Both the position numbers and the translations under genes were made by a program. Shown here one piece after another: positions 7,115-13,113 of a stretch of DNA of 13,113 bases (position 1 is the stretch's first letter; each line of letters starts with the position of its first letter). The DNA lies in NCBI GenBank assembly GCA_004322375.1, contig SCUC01000483.1, positions 1-13,113 on the forward strand, read 5' to 3'. The notes under the pieces were generated by a model. The model did not search any database and had not been told where the DNA came from. It saw only the letters and a program-made list of their open reading frames with translations. Origin of the DNA: Bacteroidota bacterium (GTDB lineage Bacteria > Bacteroidota > Ignavibacteria > UBA10030 > SZUA-254).

Positions 7115-10100
7115 ATGAAATACTCGATATTATTCCTTTGGGTAGCAACGATACAGCTATTTTCACAGGACCGAAACGTTGTTTCATATAACAACGAAAT
7201 TACACCGATAAGAGAAGGAGAAAGCGTTCTCTCTATTGTGAACAATGAAGCGGAATTACATCAGAACAATGGCGCTTCTCTTCAAGGCAACATGGCGGCA
7301 AATAGCCCTGTAGCGCAAGGGAAAAAGAAACGTTACCTTGTTACTCCTCATCAAGAGGTAATACCGATAGATGAAGAAACCAGTGCCAGTGCAATACTTC
7401 AGGCTCGCGTCAGAGATGCTGAACGCGCACGTAACGCGGCTTGTTCCGGTTCGGTTTTTGATGGGTGGACGATTAGCAAATTCCAGACCCCGTATAGTAA
7501 CTTCGGTGCAAAACATAAAGATGTCATGGGACAATGGTTCGTTGCGAATAGTTCTGGCAACATTGACACAATTTTCTGGCAGGCGTTAGGACTTGTCGGG
7601 GCAAAAGATTCGTTGCTTTACCTTCGCGTCCACAGGTCAGTCATAGGTCCAAAATTCGGACCTGGCGCACGACCGGGACCGTATAACCCGCCTTGTCAGA
7701 ACTGGGGTTACTGGAATAACACCAACGACTTAGACCGCGGCATAGCGGCATTTCCGGAAGATGCTACCGATACAACATGGATTTCAACGATTGCCGGAAA
7801 CACGCCAAGCAGACCTCCGTTTGCAGAAGAGCTTTGGGGCCTCGGTGGATTCCCGACGAAACACCATCCCGGCAATGCAACCGAACCTCTCGGAAGATTA
7901 AACTTTGTTGCATTGGCTGAACAGCCTACCCCGCTGTTCGTTACGGCAGGCGACCAATTTTTCATTTCGTTTAGAGTCAACAGTCCGGCGACCCACGTTG
8001 TTGATGACCGTACAGAATTCTTAACAGGGCAGGGGAACAGGGATGAAGGATATCAGGATTTATATCCCTCACCAAACTGGAAATTTTATGAACACGATTC
8101 CGGTCCATCAAACTGCGCAGGAATACCGACTGAACTAGTGAAACGCGGATGGGTTGCGCGTGGAGGTTTTTCGAATGATACAACCGATGTAGCAGCATTT
8201 TTATTCTGGTTCTCATTGACAACAATAGATAATGTGCCGCCGGAGCTGTTATCCTCTGAACCATTAGGCATCACAATATCAACTGACCCAAGGCTTGTAA
8301 GCGTTGAATTGCAGGACTGCGATTATTCAGACCCGACAGAAGCCGGAATTGATGAAGCGTTGATATCATACACAACGTACTCCTTTGCGGATCATTCTGA
8401 ATCATCCGGCGCTGCCCCGATGACTGACATCGGAGGTAATATATGGGAGGGAGAAATACCCGCGTTCCCTGCATGGACTCAAGTGAGCTATTCTATTGTA
8501 GCCACGGATACAAAAGGACTAACTTCAACGTTTCCGCAGGGTACGTATCTAATTGCAGAACTTGAGAATAACTTCTTTTTAACGGAGGTACATGATAGCT
8601 GTGCTATGGTTGACATCAGCACGACAGGAACAGAAATTCCTTCAACTGCATTCTTTGCCCCTCCTGATGAGGATATCCGCAATCCGAAAGATGATGGCAC
8701 GGCAGGACCATTTTTTCTTGGCAACCCCTTCTATCTTTTCGGTGAAGAATACAATTACGCCTGGGTTGGCGTGAACGGCGCAATTGCACTCTCCAAAACA
8801 GCCGCCGAAACTCTCGATGTGAATGCAAACGGGCATTATACAACAGGATTCACATTTCCTGATAATATTCTCCCCCATAATAACATGAGAGATTCGGTAG
8901 ATGACGGCTACTTTCCTGCACCGTTTATTGCAGGGTTATGGGGTGATTATTGGTACGGAGATACCGCCGGCAGTCCTGGCCCGCCGCAATGGGGGCATAT
9001 TTTGTACAAAAATGACGGATGTAAATTTATTGTTCAGTGGGATTCATTAGGCGTCTTTGGCTCTGATCCTATTGAAGATAGAGTTAATTTGATCCGCATT
9101 ATCCTTAACACCTGTGATGGTACTATCTCCTTTCAGTATGATGACATCGGCAATGCTGGAATTGATACCATGGCTCTAGTTGGAGTACAGGCTGACACGA
9201 TTGATAATTTAGGAGACGCTCCCTGGATATATGTTAATAAAAATGGATACCCGGTTGAAACCAGACCAAAAAATGGCAGATGTATCCGTCTTATTCAAAC
9301 TTCAGCTACTCATGTTAATGATAAATGGAATATGGTTACTGTCAGTCGCTATCCTTTGGATAACAATTACTCTGTTGAACATTTATTTCCCTCCGCTGTG
9401 TCGCCTGCCTTCCAGTACGTAGGAAATGGGTTTCAACCGGTTGATACAGTGGAACCGGGAAAGTGTTATTGGATAAAATTTAACGGCAGCCAAATTGTCG
9501 GCTATCCGGGTGTTCCTATTACCGATACGTGCATTGATGTTGTTCCTGGTTGGAATATGATAGGCGGTATATCTTGTCTTGTTCCGACTTCTAGCATTGA
9601 CGACGCCAATGTCGCTGGCGCAAGCTGGTTTGGCTATGATAATGGTTATCGGCAAGTTACTACTCTCACACCGGGTCATTGTTATTGGGTAAAGGCTAGC
9701 GGCGCCGGAACTGTATGTTTAGAGTGTGGTCCCCCTTCAGCAGCGCCGGCTAAACAAGAAACAGTTATTGATGGATTAGCTAATTTCAACAAATTTGTTA
9801 TCACCGCCAATTCTGATGATGAGCAAACTCTCTATCTCGGAGAACAAGAGCAGTTGAAAAAAACTCTCGCCGCGTATGAGTTACCCCCACTTCCCTTGCA
9901 GGGAGTTTTTGATGCACGATTCGCTTCTCAACGAATGGTTGAAGTCTTTGCAGAAGAGAATTCAGGCTACACAATCAAAATCCAATCCCCATCGTACCCT
10001 GTGCGATTCGCGTGGGATATATCATCAACGAATGGAAGAACGCTTACTCTCAAGCATGGCTCAGGTGATAAGCTGCATCCCGTAGTAATGAGAGGAAAAG

Positions 10101-10435
10101 GAAGTATCTCTATCACAGACCCCAACGTTACCGGCGTGAAGATTGAAGTCTCAGGAGAGCAATTGCTCCCAGAAAAATTCGAGCTGATGCAAAATTATCC
10201 CAATCCCTTCAACCCAATAACAGTTTTCAGTTTCCAGTTGCCGGTTTCCGGTTATGTTACCCTGAAAATATATAATGTCTTAGGACAGGAAATTGCTACC
10301 GTGCTCGACGGGATGCAGAACGCGGGATATCAGAGAGTGGAGTGGGATGCAAAGGAATTTCCAAGTGGGGTCTATCTCTACCGTCTCGTGACGGAAACAT
10401 TCACGGATGAAAAACGGATGGTGATAATTAAATAA
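7115..10435 (+). CDS. T9SS-secreted multidomain surface protein, paralog 2 (1106 aa)
   Basis: Tandem paralog of the preceding gene with the same domain order: signal peptide (1-18, ending LFSQ), beta-rich N-terminal region, Ig/FN3-like domain (PPELLSSEP to YSIVATDTKG), NIDO-like region (FYLFGEEYNYAWVGVNG, FIVQWD, CDGTISFQYDD), two CYWIK/CYWVK modules, linker domain and type A sorting domain (about 1018-1106). It is about 86 residues longer, mainly because of an N-terminal insertion that repeats the mature-end motif: RNVVSYNNEITPIRE (20-34) and RYLVTPHQEVIPIDE (73-87). The linker domain is nearly identical to paralog 1 in DNA, while the beginning of the sorting domain is replaced (ITVFSFQLPVSGYV against VTTIRYSLPVPTYV). 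The Shine-Dalgarno is weak (AAGG, 7 nt spacing); with 60 nt between the genes and no terminator seen, co-transcription is likely. The TAA stop lies within a 7-bp direct repeat flanking the downstream inverted-repeat element. Ligand unknown. Confidence 0.88.
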   Translation: MKYSILFLWVATIQLFSQDRNVVSYNNEITPIREGESVLSIVNNEAELHQNNGASLQGNMAANSPVAQGKKKRYLVTPHQEVIPIDEETSASAILQARVRDAERARNAACSGSVFDGWTISKFQTPYSNFGAKHKDVMGQWFVANSSGNIDTIFWQALGLVGAKDSLLYLRVHRSVIGPKFGPGARPGPYNPPCQNWGYWNNTNDLDRGIAAFPEDATDTTWISTIAGNTPSRPPFAEELWGLGGFPTKHHPGNATEPLGRLNFVALAEQPTPLFVTAGDQFFISFRVNSPATHVVDDRTEFLTGQGNRDEGYQDLYPSPNWKFYEHDSGPSNCAGIPTELVKRGWVARGGFSNDTTDVAAFLFWFSLTTIDNVPPELLSSEPLGITISTDPRLVSVELQDCDYSDPTEAGIDEALISYTTYSFADHSESSGAAPMTDIGGNIWEGEIPAFPAWTQVSYSIVATDTKGLTSTFPQGTYLIAELENNFFLTEVHDSCAMVDISTTGTEIPSTAFFAPPDEDIRNPKDDGTAGPFFLGNPFYLFGEEYNYAWVGVNGAIALSKTAAETLDVNANGHYTTGFTFPDNILPHNNMRDSVDDGYFPAPFIAGLWGDYWYGDTAGSPGPPQWGHILYKNDGCKFIVQWDSLGVFGSDPIEDRVNLIRIILNTCDGTISFQYDDIGNAGIDTMALVGVQADTIDNLGDAPWIYVNKNGYPVETRPKNGRCIRLIQTSATHVNDKWNMVTVSRYPLDNNYSVEHLFPSAVSPAFQYVGNGFQPVDTVEPGKCYWIKFNGSQIVGYPGVPITDTCIDVVPGWNMIGGISCLVPTSSIDDANVAGASWFGYDNGYRQVTTLTPGHCYWVKASGAGTVCLECGPPSAAPAKQETVIDGLANFNKFVITANSDDEQTLYLGEQEQLKKTLAAYELPPLPLQGVFDARFASQRMVEVFAEENSGYTIKIQSPSYPVRFAWDISSTNGRTLTLKHGSGDKLHPVVMRGKGSISITDPNVTGVKIEVSGEQLLPEKFELMQNYPNPFNPITVFSFQLPVSGYVTLKIYNVLGQEIATVLDGMQNAGYQRVEWDAKEFPSGVYLYRLVTETFTDEKRMVIIK
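9821..10215 (+). repeat. Near-identical block shared with paralog 1, copy 2
   Basis: Partner of the block at 6440-6834 (constant offset of 3381 bases, no indels). Differences cluster around 10004-10024, near the RFAWDISS segment, while long stretches are identical. Recent gene conversion or recombination between the tandem genes is the simplest reading. Confidence 0.85.
10224..10253 (+). repeat. Simple-repeat-like segment inside the paralog 2 sorting domain
   Basis: TTTTCAGTTTCC, 8 bases, GTTTCCGGTT: the same two words with the same 8-base gap occur at 1037-1066 in the ddl leader, on the same strand (25 of 30 positions match). Here it encodes VFSFQLPVSG. Paralog 1 has unrelated DNA at this position. 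Confidence 0.5.
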
Positions 10436-10617
10436 CTTAAGTTGACCGGTTTTTAACAATAAGAAAAATTAAAGCCCGAGCGCATGACCGTAAACGGTCA
10501 CGCTATGAATTTCCAAGTCCGATAAATCGGACTTTGCCTAACGAGTCCTGTTTACAGGACTTAAATAAGTATAGTGTCATCATTTATTGTAACGCAATAG
10601 AAAACGGTCAACTTGAG
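10436..10617. mobile_element. Candidate 182-bp MITE-like element with three internal hairpins
   Basis: The terminal inverted repeats are CTTAAGTTGACCGGTTTT (10436-10453) and its near-complement AAAACGGTCAACTTGAG (10601-10617): 12 Watson-Crick pairs and one G-T pair, a single-base bulge, then four A-T pairs. TAAATAA lies immediately outside both ends (10429-10435 and 10618-10624), as a 7-bp target-site duplication would. Inside are three hairpins in a row with TAAA or TTTA loops: TGACCG/CGGTCA (10485-10500), AAGTCCGA/TCGGACTT (10515-10534) and AGTCCTG/CAGGACT (10544-10561). No coding capacity. If transcribed, it would fold as a stem carrying three arms at the 3' end of the surface-protein mRNA. 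Caveat: the direct repeat is A/T-only and could be chance. Confidence 0.55.
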
Positions 10618-10749
10618 TAAATAAAATTACACTTAAAAATGGAGCTGTCTCAAAAGTGTAGGTTTCGTTAGGCTGAACAAAGACGAAGCTCGTTTTTTGC
10701 TACAAAATCACAGTCCGACTCCGCTCACTGTGACGTACTTTTACAGCCC

Positions 10750-10848
10750 TTACCACAAATCCCTTTTAACCTACTACCTACTACCTACCACCAACTACCT
10801 TTCACCGATCACATCCCACATCTCATATCCCATATCGCAAATCATACC
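10750..10848. repeat. Degenerate C/A/T-rich simple-repeat tract, copy 2
   Basis: Variants of CTACTACC (three near-tandem units at 10771-10787), then ACCACCAACTACC, then CACATCCCACATCTCATATCCCATATCGC-type words. Word order and strand match the tract at 1167-1246, so the two look like diverged members of one element class rather than independent low complexity. Confidence 0.6.
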
Positions 10849-10907
10849 GATGTCTATGCTCTTTGCTCACCGCTCACACTACCCTATGCACCTTTGCAAA
10901 CCTACCC

Positions 10908-10913
10908 TATAAT
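10908..10913 (+). promoter_or_regulatory. Possible -10 box of the mutase gene
   Basis: A perfect TATAAT 43 bases before the mutase start codon. At 17-nt spacing the -35 position holds only TATGCA (10885-10890, 3/6), so promoter strength is uncertain. Confidence 0.35.
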
Positions 10914-10956
10914 TCGTATTTTGCATTAGTATTCACAATCATATTGAACGCAAGTA

Positions 10957-12621
10957 ATGAATTCAGAACAACTTGACGATATCCGCCTTAAAAAGCAGGA
11001 ATGGGCTGCTAAGGCGGCAAAAGTTCCTTCACGGCAACTGAAATTTACAACAGTCTCCAGCGAGCCGATTGAGCCGTTATACACACCGGATGACGTTGCC
11101 CACGTAGATTTTCTGAACGATATTGGGTTCCCGGGCGAGTTCCCTTACACACGCGGAATTCATAACACCATGTACCGCGGCAGGCTCTGGACAATGCGCC
11201 AATTTGCCGGATTCGCAACACCCGAAGAAACAAACGAACGCTATCATTATTTGCTCAAGCATGGACAAACCGGGCTTTCCGTCGCATTCGATTTACCGAC
11301 GCTCATGGGGCGCGATGCAGACGACCATTTATCAATCGGCGAAGTAGGAATTTGCGGCGTTTCCATCAGTTCTCTTGCCGATATGGAAATTCTCTTCAAG
11401 GGAATCAAGCTTGCCGATGTTTCAACCTCAATGACTATCAACGCTCCCGCCGCAATGCTTCTTGCTTTTTATATTGCTGTGGCAGAGAACCAGGGAGCAA
11501 AGCTGAACCAGCTGCGCGGCACCATTCAAAACGACATCCTGAAAGAATACATCGCCCAGAAAGAATGGATTTACCCGCCTCATCCCTCCATGCGAATCAT
11601 CACCGACATGTTCGAGTATTGCACGCGAGAGATGCCGCAGTGGAACCCTATTTCTATTTCAGGGTATCACATACGCGAAGCAGGCTCTACCGCGGTGCAG
11701 GAGCTTGCCTTCACGCTGGCAGACGGCTTCGCCTACATTGAAGCGGGAATTGAACGCGGGTTGGATATTGATGAATTCGCTCCGCGTCTCTCGTTCTTCT
11801 TCAACTCGCATTTAGATTTCTTTGAAGAAATCGCTAAGTACCGCGCCGCGCGAAGAATCTATGCCCGGAGAATGCGCGGCAAGTACGGGGCAAAAAATCC
11901 CCGCTCGTGGATGCTTCGCTTTCATACGCAAACCGCAGGCTGCTCGCTCACCGCGCAACAACCGGAAAATAACATCGTCCGTACGGCATATCAAGCCTTA
12001 GCAGGAGTGCTTGGAGGAACGCAATCACTGCATACCAATTCCATGGATGAAACGCTTGCTCTGCCGAGTGAAAAGGCAGTTAAAATTGCATTACGTACCC
12101 AGCAAATCATCGCGCATGAAATCGGAGTCACAAACACGATAGACCCTCTTGCCGGCAGCTACTTCATCGAATCCTTAACCGATAAGATGGAAAAAGAAGC
12201 CGAAGCCTATTTTGAAAAAATAGACGCTCTGGGCGGAGTCATCCCGGCGATTGAAGCGGGATTTTTCCAGAGGGAGATTGCAGAGGCAGCGTACCACTAC
12301 CAGCAAGAGCTGGATAAAAAAGGAAAAATCATTGTCGGCGTGAATGAGTTTGTCGAGGAACATGAAAAGATTGACATCCCGATTTTAGTAATTTCTCCCG
12401 AAGTGGAAAAGAAACAGCGCCAGCGCCTTGCAGATGTTCGCGCAAGCCGCGATTCCATGAAAGTAGAAGAAACCCTTGATGCTCTTCGTCGCTCTGCCGA
12501 AGAGAACACAAACCTTATGCCCCGCTTGATTGAATGCACAAAAGCGTACGTCTCGCTCGGAGAGATGTGCAACGCGTTGGCGGAAGTCTTTGGCATTTAT
12601 GAAGAACCTGCAGTGTTTTAA
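10957..12621 (+). CDS. icmA: Coenzyme B12-dependent acyl-CoA mutase large subunit, isobutyryl-CoA mutase-like
   Basis: Catalyses a radical carbon-skeleton rearrangement of an acyl-CoA using adenosylcobalamin; cytoplasmic. The 554 residues are one TIM-barrel catalytic domain of the methylmalonyl-CoA mutase family (PYTRGI 63-68, RQFAGFAT 81-88, [15 protein letters not shown] 106-120, [16 protein letters not shown] 189-204, [11 protein letters not shown] 233-243, [11 protein letters not shown]). The B12-binding domain of full-length mutases is absent, so a separate small subunit is required; none lies in the window. By alignment from memory with the Propionibacterium enzyme, Gln191 and His238 of the active site are kept, but Tyr89 is Phe (F83) and Arg207 is Gln (Q201). 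Those two changes distinguish isobutyryl-CoA mutase (IcmA), whose ~566-aa length and EEPAVF-like C-terminus also fit. Methylmalonyl-CoA is therefore less likely as substrate; pivalyl-CoA-type activity remains possible. The Shine-Dalgarno is weak; the start gives a normal family N-terminus. A Uma2 gene begins 5 nt after the stop. Confidence 0.9.
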   Translation: MNSEQLDDIRLKKQEWAAKAAKVPSRQLKFTTVSSEPIEPLYTPDDVAHVDFLNDIGFPGEFPYTRGIHNTMYRGRLWTMRQFAGFATPEETNERYHYLLKHGQTGLSVAFDLPTLMGRDADDHLSIGEVGICGVSISSLADMEILFKGIKLADVSTSMTINAPAAMLLAFYIAVAENQGAKLNQLRGTIQNDILKEYIAQKEWIYPPHPSMRIITDMFEYCTREMPQWNPISISGYHIREAGSTAVQELAFTLADGFAYIEAGIERGLDIDEFAPRLSFFFNSHLDFFEEIAKYRAARRIYARRMRGKYGAKNPRSWMLRFHTQTAGCSLTAQQPENNIVRTAYQALAGVLGGTQSLHTNSMDETLALPSEKAVKIALRTQQIIAHEIGVTNTIDPLAGSYFIESLTDKMEKEAEAYFEKIDALGGVIPAIEAGFFQREIAEAAYHYQQELDKKGKIIVGVNEFVEEHEKIDIPILVISPEVEKKQRQRLADVRASRDSMKVEETLDALRRSAEENTNLMPRLIECTKAYVSLGEMCNALAEVFGIYEEPAVF

Positions 12622-12626
12622 TTGAG

Positions 12627-13113
12627 ATGGAAACGTTAACATTACAGAAAACCTGGACAGACGAGGAATTGATGTCCCTTGAGCATCCGGGGAATAAATG
12701 TGAACTCGTGGATGGAGAACTTATTATGATACCTGTTGGACCCGAACATGAAGAGGTTGGCGCAACATTTATTGAAAACATCCGGGCGTATGTTCGAAAA
12801 CATAACCTCGGTTTTGTTTGGGGATCAAGTGTCGGATACAGAATGAACGAAGGAAATGTTCGCTCACCGGACGTTTCGTTCGTATCAAAAGAAAAGCTAA
12901 AGGGTTACAAACGTCCGCCGAAAACTTTTCCGAACTTTGCGCCTGATCTTGCCGTTGAGATTCTTTCACCCTCTGATACAATCGAAAGCCAGCACCAAAA
13001 AATTGTGGAATATTTTCAAAACGGAACCAAGCTCGTCTGGGTTGTAAGCCCTGAAGAACAGGTGGTTTTCGTATATCACTCTCCCCGCCCTGACAAAATT
13101 TTACAAATTGGCG
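12627..13113 (+). CDS. Uma2-family PD-(D/E)XK nuclease-like protein (3' end outside window)
   Basis: Member of the Uma2/DUF820 family, a restriction-endonuclease-fold group common in cyanobacteria and some other phyla, with no settled physiological role. From the ATG at 12627, 162 codons are open to the window edge. Visible family marks are CELVDGELIMI (25-35), GPEHEEVGATF, VRSPDVSFVSKE with the core Asp, PDLAVEILSPSD with the core Glu, and EYFQNGTKLVWVVSP near the end. Family length is about 180-200 residues, so only a short C-terminal piece is missing. It starts 5 nt after the mutase stop, so the two are probably co-transcribed, though no functional link is known. No good Shine-Dalgarno is visible, which would suit translational coupling. 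Confidence 0.85.
   Translation, partial: METLTLQKTWTDEELMSLEHPGNKCELVDGELIMIPVGPEHEEVGATFIENIRAYVRKHNLGFVWGSSVGYRMNEGNVRSPDVSFVSKEKLKGYKRPPKTFPNFAPDLAVEILSPSDTIESQHQKIVEYFQNGTKLVWVVSPEEQVVFVYHSPRPDKILQIG

Larger units (their letters stand above)
10618..10956. other. Spacer upstream of the mutase
   Basis: No gene is supported. It holds AGCTGTCTCAAAAGT (10643-10657) with a shorter inverted partner ACTTTTACAGCC (10737-10748), resembling a decayed insertion-sequence end; a small stem CACAGT/ACTGTG (10709-10714 and 10727-10732); the simple-repeat tract from 10750; and a TATAAT box near the mutase. The 71-codon open frame starting at 10697 is built from these repeats and is not credible. Confidence 0.55.

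Noticed and set aside
10485..10561. CRISPR-like array or terminator cluster
   Set aside because: The three hairpins differ in sequence and are separated by only 10-15 bases, with no repeat-spacer structure; no T-tracts follow them.
10697..10912. 71-codon plus-strand open frame upstream of the mutase
   Set aside because: Its product is a run of Tyr, Thr, Ser and Pro encoded by the simple-repeat tract, with no ribosome binding site.
11352..11741. 129-codon plus-strand open frame inside the mutase
   Set aside because: It is a shifted frame of strongly conserved mutase coding sequence, including the TIQND and GYH active-site segments.

Overview
The window looks like a chromosomal segment of a free-living bacterium of the Bacteroidota/Chlorobi/Ignavibacteria (FCB) lineage. 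The main evidence is two large secreted proteins ending in a type A C-terminal sorting domain of the type IX secretion system (core LMQNYPNPFNP, then a short beta domain ending in DEKRMVIIK); the long NYPNPFNP form is typical of Ignavibacteria-like genomes. Base composition is moderate and fairly even. No rRNA, tRNA, CRISPR or phage genes are visible. The placement is an inference from protein style, not from a marker gene.

Layout. (1) 1-1033, minus: the N-terminal ~344 codons of a D-alanine--D-alanine ligase; its 3' end lies outside the window. (2) 1034-1235: a spacer made largely of degenerate simple repeats. (3) 1236-3500, minus: a soluble hybrid histidine kinase (three PAS domains, HisKA, HATPase, receiver). 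(4) 3501-3991: a divergent spacer with a probable promoter on each strand, a MITE-like inverted repeat and a ~190-nt leader. (5) 3992-7054 and 7115-10435, plus: two tandem paralogous T9SS cargo proteins of 1020 and 1106 aa, probably one transcript. (6) 10436-10956: a spacer that opens with a 182-bp inverted-repeat element flanked by a 7-bp direct repeat and carrying three perfect hairpins, followed by degenerate repeats. (7) 10957-12621, plus: a B12-dependent acyl-CoA mutase large subunit without its B12 domain, carrying isobutyryl-CoA-mutase-type active-site residues. (8) 12627-13113, plus: the start of a Uma2-family PD-(D/E)XK protein, 5 nt after the mutase stop.

The genes do not form one pathway. 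Ddl is peptidoglycan synthesis, the kinase is sensing, the paralog pair is cell-surface or secreted protein, and the mutase is acyl-CoA metabolism. The most unusual content is in the repeats and in paralog evolution: a ~95% identical 3' block shared by two otherwise clearly diverged genes, a duplicated motif at the mature N-terminus of the second paralog, a candidate non-autonomous mobile element abutting its stop codon, and degenerate simple repeats that sit in spacers and apparently also inside coding sequence (ddl and the second paralog).
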